A DNA stretch of 64,000 bases from Streptomyces canus (GCF_030815415.1 NZ_JAUSWW010000001.1:62001-126000); one strand, 5' to 3'. Shown: positions 8,939 to 18,477, counted from the first letter of the stretch. The notes: generated by a model from the sequence alone, not told the origin. Program-made: numbers and translations.

Positions 8939-10822
8939 TCACTGCTGGTTCTGCGCGTGGTGGCGGGGGAGGGCCTGCCAGCGCCGTTCGAAGTCGTCGA
9001 CCTGGCCGGCGATGTAGGCGGCGGTGATGGGCCGGTGGTGCTGCGCCGTGATCCCCTGCGCAGCACACTCCTGCGCAACGGCCTCCAGAGAGGGGGTCTG
9101 GCTGCGCAGGCGCTGCTCGGCCCACAGGCGGTAGATCCGGAACGGCAGCAGGTAGCGGCGCAGGTTGCCGGCACTGACCGGCTTGCCGCCGCGGCCGCGC
9201 AAGCCCTTTTCGTCCGCGAGGTAGACGGACAGTTCCTCAGCCTCCACCGTCGAGGACGCAGGTTCTTCACTGCGCTGCGCCTGGTACTCCGCCCACGCCA
9301 GGTAGTACCGGTCAACGGTGCTCAGCCCGACGGCTTCCCCGGCTGACGGGTCCTCGTTCGGCGCCGGGCCATCGATGGGGGCGCTGGCCCGAAGGCCACG
9401 CTGGTTCTTGGCCGCTTGTGCACCTGCGCCGGCGGGCGCGGACTCGGTTGTCTCGTCGTTGCCCGACGCAAGCTCGTCGGCGTGCTGCTCACGGGAGTCG
9501 CCGGCTGGGACTTCGACGGGCGGGGCCGACTCGGGGAACGCGCGCTGCTGGAAGTCCTCGACAAAGCCCTGAAGGTCGGCGCCCGTGAGGGGGCGGCCAC
9601 CGGGGCCGGCGATCTGATCCCGCCCGTAGACGTACGCGGCGAGGGCGCCAGCATCGGGGTATGCGCCGTGCTCCTGCGCATACGCAAGCCAGGAGTTGTA
9701 GAAGTAGTCGTACCAGGACAGTTCATCGTCCGCCTGCTGCACCGCGGCGATGGGCTCGGGTGTCGGACCGTAGCGCTGGTTCAGGACCTTCAGCAGGGGC
9801 TGCAGCTGGGCGTCGGTGAGAAGTCCACCGGCGGCGGTGGTGATGCCGTGGTCCTGGAGCCAGTACGCGAACTGGGCTGCGGAGGGCGCGGTCTGGAAGT
9901 TCGCGATCCAGGCCTGGTAGGCCGCAGCAAAGCCCTCGGCCTCGTCCGTCTGCTCTACCTCGGGCGCCTGTCCCGCCCTCCCGAGTGGGGCTTGATCTGT
10001 GGTGTGTGGTGCCTCACCGCTCAGCTCGACCGGTTCGCCCTCGGCGCGTGCCGCGGGCTCGAGGGCGGGATCCTCAGCGGGTGTTGGAGCGGGTGCCCGT
10101 TCGACAGCGAAGGTGAACTCGATCGGCGACTCCACGATGCCGGCGGCGGCGAGACCGGCGGGAGCCGTCTCGGCGAGCGGGACACCGTAGCGGGCCAACC
10201 GCAGCGGCATCAGGGCTTCCACAGGTGCCTTGCGGCGCCAGACGCGGCCGAACCGGGACCGGAGACTGGCCTGGTAGACCAGGCGCTCCTGCTCCAGCTT
10301 GATCACCTGCTCGTAGGAACGCAGCTCCCACAGCTTCATCCGCCGCCACAGCAGGAACGTCGGCCCCGGGGACAGCAGCCAGCGGGTGAGCCGGACACCC
10401 TCCATGTGCTTATCCGCAGTGATGTCCGCGATCCGGCCGATCGCGTGCCGGGCTGCCTCGACCGAGACCACGAACAGGACCGGGATCACCGCGTGCATGC
10501 CGACGCCGAGTGGATCCGGCCAGGCGGCCCCACCGTTGAAGGCGATCGTCGCCGCCGTCAGGAGCCACGCCGTCTGACGCAGCAGCGGGAACGGGATACG
10601 GGCCCACGTCAGCAACAGATCCAGAGCCAGCAGGACACAGATACCCGCATCGATACCGACCGGGAAGACGTAAGAGAAGTTCCCGAAGCCCTTCTGCAGA
10701 GCCAACTCACGGACCGCCGCGTAGGAACCCGCGAAGCCGATACCAGCGATCACGACGGCACCGAACACGACGACGCCGATCAGTACCCGGTGCGTCCGTG
10801 TCAGCTGTAACGGCGCGGCCAC
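8939..10822 (-). CDS. DUF2637 (SpdB-like) membrane protein
   Basis: About 627 aa. The N-terminal 130 residues hold four transmembrane helices (LIGVVVFGAVVIAGIGFAGS, YVFPVGIDAGICVLLALDLL, then QTAWLLTAATIAF and HAVIPVLFVVSVEA), the DUF2637 domain of Streptomyces plasmid-spread and integrative-element proteins. The rest is a long acidic, Ala/Pro/Glu-rich cytoplasmic tail. It contains three similar blocks (FAAAYQAWIANFQ; WYDYFYNSWLAYAQEHG; DRYYLAWAEYQAQR), each followed by a Gly-rich GRPLTGADLQG-type segment, so a repeated module is likely. I chose the GTG at 10822 because GGGGGAG lies just upstream; an ATG at 10870 has no binding site. It suggests a relic of a conjugative element, although no Tra or integrase gene is in the window. 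Confidence 0.7.
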   Translation of the reverse strand: MAAPLQLTRTHRVLIGVVVFGAVVIAGIGFAGSYAAVRELALQKGFGNFSYVFPVGIDAGICVLLALDLLLTWARIPFPLLRQTAWLLTAATIAFNGGAAWPDPLGVGMHAVIPVLFVVSVEAARHAIGRIADITADKHMEGVRLTRWLLSPGPTFLLWRRMKLWELRSYEQVIKLEQERLVYQASLRSRFGRVWRRKAPVEALMPLRLARYGVPLAETAPAGLAAAGIVESPIEFTFAVERAPAPTPAEDPALEPAARAEGEPVELSGEAPHTTDQAPLGRAGQAPEVEQTDEAEGFAAAYQAWIANFQTAPSAAQFAYWLQDHGITTAAGGLLTDAQLQPLLKVLNQRYGPTPEPIAAVQQADDELSWYDYFYNSWLAYAQEHGAYPDAGALAAYVYGRDQIAGPGGRPLTGADLQGFVEDFQQRAFPESAPPVEVPAGDSREQHADELASGNDETTESAPAGAGAQAAKNQRGLRASAPIDGPAPNEDPSAGEAVGLSTVDRYYLAWAEYQAQRSEEPASSTVEAEELSVYLADEKGLRGRGGKPVSAGNLRRYLLPFRIYRLWAEQRLRSQTPSLEAVAQECAAQGITAQHHRPITAAYIAGQVDDFERRWQALPRHHAQNQQ

Positions 10823-11033
10823 CCCTACTCCCCCTTCGATCGCACTAGCGAACACATGACACTCTGTCATGCACAGCCTGGCGGCGGGAGAGGATTACGC
10901 GCCGTGCAGGAGGACTCGGCTCCGTCAGTCTCAACTGGCCCGGCGTCAACCTGATTCGGCCCCATTTCTCGATCTCGGGACGGGCTTTGGGACAGGGTAT
11001 TTTGGCCCCACCAGACCGAGGGGGGAGAAGCCG

Positions 11034-11255
11034 ATGCCGCTTGATCCACCTCGCGCTGAGCGGATCTGCGCTCTCGTCACGGAGTGCCTGCCGCTGCTTG
11101 GCTCACATGCGGGAATGGACGCCGTGCAGCAGCTGCTGAGCGACCGCGGGGTGACTGTGCTGGACGCGGTCATCGTCACGCGCGAGCTGCTCGGCGCGGG
11201 CCCCACCGCCCTGGGCGAGGCGAAGGGCATCGTGCTGTCCAGCCCGTCACAGTGA
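11034..11255 (+). CDS. Small protein resembling the bL12 C-terminal domain
   Basis: 73 aa. AVIVTRELLGAGPTALGEAKGIVL at the C-terminus resembles the conserved helix-loop-helix of the ribosomal protein L7/L12 C-terminal domain (K-VVRE-TGLGLKEAK-LV). The N-terminal half (RICALVTECLPLLGSHAGMDAVQQLLSDRGV) is predicted helical. The ATG at 11034 has GAGGGGGGAG shortly upstream; a longer frame from 10869 has none. Short bL12-like proteins of unknown role are known in Streptomyces. It lies between the DUF2637 gene and the WD40 gene and is not coupled to either. Confidence 0.55.
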   Translation: MPLDPPRAERICALVTECLPLLGSHAGMDAVQQLLSDRGVTVLDAVIVTRELLGAGPTALGEAKGIVLSSPSQ

Positions 11256-11709
11256 GTGGAACGTCAGCGTCATGAGGAACTGGTGGACTCGCTGCTCGAC
11301 GCAGTTGACCAGGTAGCCGACGAGAGGTAACCCACCGCCGTCACTGGTGGGCCCAGCCCCGACTGCCCAGTGGGGCCACGAATCACTGAACCTCTGTCAT
11401 TCTGGGCTGTCGAGTGAGCCAGGCTGGTCAGGGGCGGTGACGTGGCGAAGCCCCTCGTCGTTGGGGTGCGATCTCACTCAACACACCGACGGCCGCGGGC
11501 TTCATGGCGTCATCGAGAACTGCCACACGCGACAGATCCTCGCCCACCCGGACCGGCCGCTGTTCCAGACGGTGCATCCGAGCACCGCGTACGCGTGGTG
11601 CGAGAGGCACTACGAGATGCGTAGTGCAGCCGAGAGGCTGTGTGAGCGCGACTACCTTGCGGCGCCCGCGGCTATTGCGAGGCCCCGCAGGCTCAGCGGC
11701 CACGACCGC
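11256..11709. other. Intergenic stretch with weak open frames only
   Basis: About 450 bp before the 3' end of the WD40 gene. A 24-codon GTG frame directly follows the bL12-like gene (11257-11331), and a longer plus-strand frame runs through 11347-11976 into the antisense of the WD40 gene. Neither has recognisable content, and I treat the region as non-coding. Confidence 0.35.
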
Positions 11710-14700
11710 TCACACCTGGCGTGGTGCGACCTGCCAGGACAGACGTGTGACGTCGAAGCCATGGCTGACCACCAGATACCGGCTGGTTGCCGCCAGCCGA
11801 GTACAGGTGTTTGGGAATGCCAGCGTGTGCGATTGTGCGGACTCGCCGCTGAGGTCCCAGATCATCGCCGATTCGCCTACACCGGTGGCGATGAGTGTGC
11901 GTCCGCCCACCACCGCTGCCGCGACCGCGTTCACCGCTCTTCCCTCGTGCCCCAGGCGATGCACACATACTCCTGAGGCGAGATCCCACACTCGAGCTGT
12001 TCCGTCGTCTCCAGCAGTAACGATCAGCGCTTGATTCTCATTGACCAGAGTCGCCACCGCGTTCACAGAACCGATGTGCCCCTTCAAAGCCGCCACACGC
12101 TGCCTGGTGGCCAGGTTCCACACAAAGGTGGTGCCGTCGACTCCCCCCGTGATGATCAGCGACCGGTCACCCAGTACGAAATGCTCCATGACGTTAACCG
12201 CATCACGGTGTCCGACGAACTCATCCACCTGCCGCCCCCGGGCCAGGTCCCACACGAGCACACGAGCGTCTCGGCTGGCGGTCACGGCCAGCGGCCTACT
12301 GCCGACCACAGCGATGACTACTGAATGCACGGCGTCCTTGTGTCCCGGAAAGGTAGCCAGCCGTTCGCCGTTGGAGAGACTCCACAGGGCAACCGCTCCG
12401 TCGCGTGCACCGGTCACTGCAACGGGTTGGTTGTGCAGCAAGGCCGCTGCCGCGCCGGTCATCGCGTCGGTGTGTCTGATGAGGATGCGGCTGTCTCGGT
12501 CGGGGTCGCGTTGCGACGCGGAAGATGTGCGGTCGACGGGATCAGAGCGAGAACTCGGCTCCCAAGCCGTCACCGTGCCGTCATTGCTCGTCGCAACCAC
12601 CCAGTGCTCGCCGTCCACCGAGACGCTCGCCAATGCGTTGATGGATGTACCGCGTTCGACGAAGGTACGAACGTGCCGGCCGGTGTCCAGCTCGCGGGCC
12701 GTCGGCGCGCCTCCACGGCCACATGTGAAGATCAGCCGCCCGTCGTCCGAAATCACCGCAGCGCTTCTTGCCCCCGCTTGACCGGAGAACGTGTGTGTCT
12801 TCTGCCCAGTGACCAGATTCCAAGCGAAGGCGGTGCCGCCGCGACCACCGGTGACGGCGTAGGGGACGCCGTCGACGACTCCCGTGTCGAGCGCGCTGAC
12901 CGTTCCCCCGTGGCCCACCAGCGTGTGTACACGTTCATAGGTGGTGAGGTCCCAGACGATCGCGGTGCCGTCCGCGCCGGCGGTGACGGCGCTGGGGCGG
13001 CCGTTCAGTGTCCTGGTGACCACCGCGTTCACCGAGCCGGCATGGCCGACGAGCGTATGAACGGATTGCCCGCTGCTGAGGTCCCAGACGATCGCAGTGC
13101 CGTCCGCGCCAGCGGTGACAGCGCTGGGGCGGCCGTCCAATGTGGTGGTACCCACCGCGTTCACCGCGCCGCGATGGCCGACCAAGGTATGCACACGCCG
13201 CCCTGAAGCCAGGTCCCACACCACAGCTGAGTGCTCTCGGCCGCCCGCCACCACGCAGGCGCGTCCGTCCACGCTGGTGATGGTCGAGGCGATCGCTGCG
13301 GCTCCGTTGTTCCTGAAGGTGCGGATCAGGTGTCCGGTACATAGGTCCCAGACGGCCACGGTGCCATCGGCGGAGGTGGTGACGCCCAACGCCTGATCTT
13401 CCACGGCGAAAGCGGCGATCTCCACTACCGCAGAGCCGTGGCCGGCGAGGACGTGCAGACGGGTGCACGTCCTCAGGTCCCGCACGACCACTGTGCCACC
13501 ACGGCCGGCTGTCATTCCGAGGAGCCGGTCGTCCAGCGCGAGGGTTGCCACGGCCTTGACGTCCGGGGAGTGGCTCGTAGGTGTTCCGACGAGCTGGCCG
13601 GTTGCCAGGTCCCAGACCGTGGCCGTGCCGCCTTTTCCGCCGCTCAGTGCCAGGGACCGGCCTGCCCCCTCGATCGTCGCGACGCCGAGCGTCCAGGAGC
13701 CTGGGTCGACGAGATGGTGGATCCGGCGCCCGCTGTCGAGGGACCACACGGTGATTGATCCGTCGTCGGCGGCGACAACCGCTGTGGGACGGCCGTCCAG
13801 GGTGACGGTAGAAACGGAGATAACCCAGGGGCCCTGGTCGGTCATCGTGTGGTGTCGGCGCAGCGTCTCCGAGCGCTGGTGGGTGGTCCAGATCGGTAGC
13901 GCGGGAAGGCGCCGGTGATCGATCCGCAGCGAGGCCCAGGCCTCAGCAAGGCTGGGGTTGCGCCAAGCCGTGGCCTGCAACGCGAGCAGACTGCGGCGCG
14001 CCTCCAGGATGTGCCGCATGGGGTGGTGAGCGGTGGGCCGATAGATTTCCGCACACTGGACTGCTTGCAGGGAACGGGCTCGATCGAGCAATGGGGCAAG
14101 GTGCTCGGGATCAGCAAGGACGAGGAATTCCGGATCCGTGAGGAGCTCATCGAGGGCATTGGCAGCCACTGCGTGTTCGGCCAAGTGCCGGAGCAGGTAG
14201 GGGGGTGCCAGGTGCCAGACAGGTCCAGCGTCCGCCGGGCCGGGTGTGACTGTGCTGAGCAAGGCGTCGAAGACCTCGCGAGGTTTTGCCAGTCGAGCCG
14301 TGTGTTCGGCGAGGCTTTCGTGAAAGTACCGGTACAGACGGCGACCGTCCGTGTCAGTTGCGGCACGCAGATAGAAGCCCGAGGTGGCTAGGGCATCCAA
14401 CGTGGCTTGCACATCGGGCTCCGCCCCCTGCGGGTTCGTGCATCTGCCGCGGTCGAGGGCGAGGGCGTGGAGCAGGCTGGCTGGCATCCCCTGGCCTCGT
14501 GCGTGGCCTAACGCCGCCAGGACCGGCCTCACCCACGGCATCTCGTCGGCCAGCGTGGTGAGGTGAAGGTCGAACATCCCACTGAGAGTTAGGGGTACTT
14601 GTTCGGCGGCCTCACTGTCTGTCAGCGTGATGGTGAGATTCCGCAGATGGTCGGCATACAGGGCGGCGAGAAGGAATCCGCCGTGTTCGGTGGACCGAGA

Positions 14701-16422
14701 GAGGTTTGCCGCGATGGCACCCGCAGCGGACTCGGAATACCGGCCGTCCGACCACAGTAGCGCTCGCAAATAGCCTTTCAGGTCATTTGTGAGCCGCTTA
14801 GCCGGGACCTTGTCGAGGTCCAGAAGCCGTCCTGTCCGTGCGACAGCGGTATCGAGGGCATCCATACTCTCGACGCCACGACGCGTCCCGATCACCACAC
14901 GGCATTCGGGTGGGGCGGGACCGCTCTCTTTCTCGGCCAGTGGCAACAGCACGTTACGCAGAAGGGCCAATGGATCGTTAGCTTCGTCGAGCGCGTCGAC
15001 GATCACAACGGTCGGCCCCGCCAGCCGCAGTTCTTCGGCGAGTTCGCGCCAGGCCTCATCATGCGACCGCGCGTCGCCAAACAGTTCTTCGGGACGAAGT
15101 GAGTGGCCTTTCGCCACGCCCGAGAACCGACGCGAGTCAAGGTCCGTGTCCAGGTTCCTGAGTTGGCTCAGAAGAGACCTCATGACTTCGAAGGTCGAAA
15201 GTTGGCGGGCATGGACGGCCAGCACACGGGCGTTCGGACGAGGTCTCTCCCCCACATCGATACGACTATGGACGGCATCCGCTACCGGAGCCAGTTGCCG
15301 GTGTGTAAGGCATGCGGTAATGCCAAGGAGCGCGGACTTCCCTGATCCCGCGATACCGGTGACCACCAGCAGTGGGGGCTCGTCACCGTCGTTGTTCTCC
15401 AGCCAGCGGTTGATGGTCGCTCGCTCTTCTTTACGGCCGTAGAAGAGACACTGCCCCGAGTCCGCCCAGCCGGGTGAGCTGCCAGAGGCGCGAGTGACGA
15501 AGTGAACGGGGTCTAATCCCAACGAGGCTTCTGCGGCGAACTGCCAGAGCGCAGATTCCACCCGTGACCGGTAGCGACCCGATGGATGATCGGAGTAGGC
15601 ACGGTTACGGAAGAACGGAGGAGGAGGAGCGGAAGCCGCCAAGTGCGGAGTCAGGATCACCGTCTGCGCGTACGCGGACTCCTCGGCTGCGCATGTACGG
15701 ATCAGTTCCAGGTCGATCTCGGCAGCGAGGGTTTCCAGCGGCACGTGCGTGAGAGCCGGAGAGACGTCCAGCCAGCCCTTCGCCAGGCGCTCGAAGACCG
15801 TGGCAGCCGCAAGCGTGAAGCGAGACCGGAACGCGCTTTGATCGGCTGCACAGGCAGCGATTACCCAGGCTTTGCGGTCCTGTTCGGCGATGTCCTGGGC
15901 CATCTGGGCCGCCACCGCCTGACCTGCGCCGCATACGTCCAGCAGGAACAGAACTTCCCCTACCAACTCCGATCCCTCAACGTCGCCCAAGAGCTGTGTC
16001 ATGCTGAGCGACGTTTTACGCAGTGTGGATTTGTTCCGTTGGCTGCCTTTGACAGCCAAATACAGGTCACCCTTGTACGTTTCGCCGTGGCCGGTGAAAT
16101 GCACTAGCAGGGGTTCGCCCGGCGCACTCTCCAAGAGAGCCGTCCACAGAGGCTCTACCGTCTTCTTTTCAGGATCGATCAGAGCGGGACCGACTTCAAG
16201 GCCGGGTATGCGCAGCAGCGCTCGGGCCAACTCGGTCAGGGCGGGCCTCACACTCTTGAGCGGGCCGAACTCTACTTCCCCGGCTGCCTGTTCGTCCTCG
16301 GTGGGCATCACCGTCGGAAAGTCGCCGGCGCCAAGTACCCAGGTACGGACCATCCTTGTTGCCACCACCCCGTCGCAGTCGGCCTCACGGGCCAAGTGCA
16401 CATCCTGGCAGCTGAGCAGCAC
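11710..16422 (-). CDS. Caspase-like / NACHT-STAND ATPase / WD40-repeat protein
   Basis: 1570 aa. Residues about 25-260 form a caspase-like (peptidase C14) fold with the His-Cys pair visible: HFTGHGE (His112) and LLDVCGAG (Cys164). Residues about 325-600 are a STAND NTPase: FYGRKEE, P-loop GIAGSGKS (356-363) and Walker B VVIVDALDEAND. A helical section follows. From about 860 to the end, roughly 16 WD40 blades repeat (DGTAIVWDL, HTLVGHAGSVNAV), enough for two propellers. In such proteins the propeller senses a ligand, the ATPase oligomerises and the protease is released, as in bacterial conflict and antiphage STAND systems. The GTG at 16422 lacks a good binding site; ATG 16353 is an alternative. 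A lipase-like gene is divergent 176 bp away. Confidence 0.85.
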   Translation of the reverse strand: MLLSCQDVHLAREADCDGVVATRMVRTWVLGAGDFPTVMPTEDEQAAGEVEFGPLKSVRPALTELARALLRIPGLEVGPALIDPEKKTVEPLWTALLESAPGEPLLVHFTGHGETYKGDLYLAVKGSQRNKSTLRKTSLSMTQLLGDVEGSELVGEVLFLLDVCGAGQAVAAQMAQDIAEQDRKAWVIAACAADQSAFRSRFTLAAATVFERLAKGWLDVSPALTHVPLETLAAEIDLELIRTCAAEESAYAQTVILTPHLAASAPPPPFFRNRAYSDHPSGRYRSRVESALWQFAAEASLGLDPVHFVTRASGSSPGWADSGQCLFYGRKEERATINRWLENNDGDEPPLLVVTGIAGSGKSALLGITACLTHRQLAPVADAVHSRIDVGERPRPNARVLAVHARQLSTFEVMRSLLSQLRNLDTDLDSRRFSGVAKGHSLRPEELFGDARSHDEAWRELAEELRLAGPTVVIVDALDEANDPLALLRNVLLPLAEKESGPAPPECRVVIGTRRGVESMDALDTAVARTGRLLDLDKVPAKRLTNDLKGYLRALLWSDGRYSESAAGAIAANLSRSTEHGGFLLAALYADHLRNLTITLTDSEAAEQVPLTLSGMFDLHLTTLADEMPWVRPVLAALGHARGQGMPASLLHALALDRGRCTNPQGAEPDVQATLDALATSGFYLRAATDTDGRRLYRYFHESLAEHTARLAKPREVFDALLSTVTPGPADAGPVWHLAPPYLLRHLAEHAVAANALDELLTDPEFLVLADPEHLAPLLDRARSLQAVQCAEIYRPTAHHPMRHILEARRSLLALQATAWRNPSLAEAWASLRIDHRRLPALPIWTTHQRSETLRRHHTMTDQGPWVISVSTVTLDGRPTAVVAADDGSITVWSLDSGRRIHHLVDPGSWTLGVATIEGAGRSLALSGGKGGTATVWDLATGQLVGTPTSHSPDVKAVATLALDDRLLGMTAGRGGTVVVRDLRTCTRLHVLAGHGSAVVEIAAFAVEDQALGVTTSADGTVAVWDLCTGHLIRTFRNNGAAAIASTITSVDGRACVVAGGREHSAVVWDLASGRRVHTLVGHRGAVNAVGTTTLDGRPSAVTAGADGTAIVWDLSSGQSVHTLVGHAGSVNAVVTRTLNGRPSAVTAGADGTAIVWDLTTYERVHTLVGHGGTVSALDTGVVDGVPYAVTGGRGGTAFAWNLVTGQKTHTFSGQAGARSAAVISDDGRLIFTCGRGGAPTARELDTGRHVRTFVERGTSINALASVSVDGEHWVVATSNDGTVTAWEPSSRSDPVDRTSSASQRDPDRDSRILIRHTDAMTGAAAALLHNQPVAVTGARDGAVALWSLSNGERLATFPGHKDAVHSVVIAVVGSRPLAVTASRDARVLVWDLARGRQVDEFVGHRDAVNVMEHFVLGDRSLIITGGVDGTTFVWNLATRQRVAALKGHIGSVNAVATLVNENQALIVTAGDDGTARVWDLASGVCVHRLGHEGRAVNAVAAAVVGGRTLIATGVGESAMIWDLSGESAQSHTLAFPNTCTRLAATSRYLVVSHGFDVTRLSWQVAPRQV

Positions 16423-16598
16423 GCCGGGAGCGATTCGGTGCTATTTCGGGCCCGAGTTCAGTCGTGGCGCGGTGTGTTGGTCGCCAATGTGCAAGCATGC
16501 CTGAGAAGCACGATTCGGCAGGCGCGAAAGGGCTGTGCGGTACTGCCGACGGCAAGGAGTCGAGTCGGATGTCGGGCCAAGTGTAGCGAGGGTGTCCT

Positions 16599-17483
16599 AT
16601 GGCCGCGGTGGTACTGGTGCACGGTATCTGGAATCTCGTCTCCGGCCTGGCTCCGCAGGAAGCCGCTGCGGCGAAGAGCTCGGAGTACCGGGAGACCTTG
16701 AGGCAGGGCCTGATGGCAGCACAGCTGACTCATGTGCCTGTGCCGGACATCGCCATGGCGTACTACGCACACCTGCTGACGAACGCCCCACTCGACGAGC
16801 AGTCCGGCGGACATGCGGACCGCCTGGAGGACCTCTCGCACGAGCAGCTACTCGAGGCCTGGGAATGGCTGCTGCTTGCGGGGGTTCCGGAGCCGACGGA
16901 GGCACAGGCCGGGTGGCTCGCACCGGTGCGGCTGGCCGTGGGATGGCTGGCGCACGAGCATCCGGGCACCAACGGGCTGGGGGCGCGAGCCCGTCGTCGT
17001 CTGATGGATGTGGTCGAACGGGTGGTCGTCGCCATGATCCGCGACACCGACTCCTACGTCTCCCGCCCGGAACGCCGACGCGCGGCGCGGGCAGTTGTGG
17101 CGGAGACGATCAGGGAGCACCAGCCGCAGGTGGTGGTAGCGCACTCACTCGGTTCGGTCGTCGCATGGGAGGCTTTGCACGCTTACCCGGAGCTTGAAGT
17201 GGAGCTGCTAGTGACGGTCGGCTCGCCGCTGGGGTTGCCCGGACTCGCGCGGAAACTGGAACCGGAGCCGATCGACGGACGCGGAAGGCGACCTGCGGGC
17301 GTCAGACAGTGGGTGAACATCGCCGATCCGGGCGACCTGGTCGCACTGCCGCCCGAGTTGGGTGGGATGTTCCCAGTCGATGCACACGCGGACACCGACA
17401 CCGGGATCCTGGGTTTTCACAGCTTGAAGGGTTACCTCGCGAACGGGCTGACCGCCGCGGCCATGGCACCGTATCTCTCCTGA
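16599..17483 (+). CDS. Alpha/beta hydrolase, lipase/PGAP1-like
   Basis: 294 aa. VLVHGIW at the start gives the oxyanion HG, AHSLGS (Ser183) is the nucleophile elbow, NIADPGDLV (Asp243 or 246) the acid and GFHSLKGYL (His274) the base, so a complete Ser-Asp-His triad is present. An extra helical insertion (residues about 55-165) sits before the nucleophile. There is no signal peptide, so it acts in the cytoplasm or at the inner membrane face. GAGGG lies 7-8 nt before the ATG. It is divergent from the caspase-STAND-WD40 gene. Lipase-like hydrolases are frequent partners or effectors of such STAND proteins, so a joint role is a reasonable inference. Confidence 0.75.
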   Translation: MAAVVLVHGIWNLVSGLAPQEAAAAKSSEYRETLRQGLMAAQLTHVPVPDIAMAYYAHLLTNAPLDEQSGGHADRLEDLSHEQLLEAWEWLLLAGVPEPTEAQAGWLAPVRLAVGWLAHEHPGTNGLGARARRRLMDVVERVVVAMIRDTDSYVSRPERRRAARAVVAETIREHQPQVVVAHSLGSVVAWEALHAYPELEVELLVTVGSPLGLPGLARKLEPEPIDGRGRRPAGVRQWVNIADPGDLVALPPELGGMFPVDAHADTDTGILGFHSLKGYLANGLTAAAMAPYLS

Positions 17484-17600
17484 CTACGGGACGGCCACAG
17501 CCGGAGCGGACACGCAAGGAACAGGCCCAGGGTCTGGCTCTCCTGGATGAGCTTGAAGACGGAGACGCCGTCGTCGTCCCCCACCGCCCGGAGGACCTTA

Positions 17601-18450
17601 GAAGACATCTCATTTGGCGTGTTCGATAGTCTGCGGTCGTGGACATCGTGGAGCGTCTGGTGCCGGATGAGCTGTGGGAGCTGTTCGAGCGGGTGGTGCC
17701 ACCCGCTCCGACGCGGCCCCAGGGTGGTGGCCGTCGGCGGTACGGGAATCGAGAGGTGCTGGCCGCGATTGTGTTCGTGGCCACGTCAGGGTGTACGTGG
17801 AAGCAGTTGCCTCCGTCGTTCGGCCCGTCGGGGCCGACCGCGCACCGCCGGTTCAGCGAGTGGAGCCGGGCCCGGGTCTGGGCCAGGCTGCACCGCCTGG
17901 TGCTCGACGAGCTCGGTGCGCGTGGAGACCTGGACTGGTCGCGGTGTGCGATTGACTCGGTGAACATGCGGGCCCTGAAAGGGGGGACCTGACAGGTCCG
18001 AATCCTGTAGATCGGGGCAAGAAGGGCTCGAAAATCCACCTGATCACCGAGCGGACCGGTCTGCCCATCTCCGTCGGCATCTCGGGCGTCAACCTCCACG
18101 ACAGTCAGGCCCTTCAGCCGCTCGTGCGGGGGATCCCGCCGATCCGCTCCCGCCGTGGTCCCCGTCGGCGCAAGCCCGCCAAACTCCACGCCGACAAGGG
18201 CTATGACTACGACTACCTGCGCCGATGGTTACGTGAGCGGGGCATCACCCATCGCATCGCACGCAAGGGCATCGAGACCTCGCAACGACTGGGCCGCCAC
18301 CGTTGGAAAATAGAGCGCACCATGGCCTGGCTCGCCGGATGCCGGCGCCTCCATCGCCGCTACGAGCGCAAGGCGGAACACTTCCTGGCCTTCACGGCCA
18401 TCGCCTGCGCCCTCATTTGCTACCGCCGACTTGCCAAATGAGACGACTTC
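17601..18450 (+). mobile_element. Apparently intact IS5-family insertion sequence, 850 bp
   Basis: Terminal inverted repeats: the left end GAAGACATCTCATTTGGC (17601-17618) and the complement of the right end GAAGTCGTCTCATTTGGC (18433-18450) match at 16 of 18 positions. A 3-bp target duplication TTA flanks it (17598-17600 and 18451-18453). It contains one transposase gene in two frames. It sits between the lipase-like gene and the HAD gene. A short protein-like reading (QAQGLALLDELEDGDAVVV) just left of the insertion has no continuation right of it and may be a gene it destroyed. Confidence 0.9.
17639..18441 (+). CDS. IS5-family transposase, programmed -1 frameshift
   Basis: Frame one (GTG 17639 to TGA 17992) encodes the N-terminal half: PDELWELFERVVPP, ATSGCTWKQLP and DWSRCAIDSVNMRALKGG, with the first catalytic Asp. 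Frame two continues with TGPNPVDRGKKGSKIHLITE, LHADKGYDYDYLRRWL, HRIARKGIE and HRWKIERTMAWLAGCRRL, giving the second Asp and the final Glu. The junction is the slippery run AAAGGGGGG at about 17976-17984; a -1 slip there restores the family sequence ALKGGDLTGPNPVDRG. All three DDE residues are present and the ends are clean, so the element may be mobile. Confidence 0.8.
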
Positions 18451-18465
18451 TTAACGCTGCCCCGC

Positions 18466-18471
18466 TACCCT
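18466..18471 (+). promoter_or_regulatory. -10 box for a leaderless HAD transcript
   Basis: TACCCT ends 6 nt before the ATG at 18478, so the transcript would begin at or next to the start codon. The matching -35 position (about 18443-18448, ACGACT) lies inside the right end of the IS5 element, so the insertion has replaced the native -35 sequence. Confidence 0.4.
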
Positions 18472-18477
18472 GCCGTC

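Noticed and set aside
9416..10810. 464-aa plus-strand open frame
   Set aside because: Antisense to the DUF2637 protein; it has no recognisable features, whereas the other strand has membrane helices and a good binding site.
12949..13212. Repeat array that could be mistaken for CRISPR or tandem DNA repeats
   Set aside because: The 132-bp period equals 44 codons of the WD40 repeat and stays in frame; there are no short repeats with spacers.
17484..17600. Start of a gene cut by the IS5 element
   Set aside because: A protein-like reading exists but has no start codon with a binding site and no continuation after the element; it is mentioned only with the IS.
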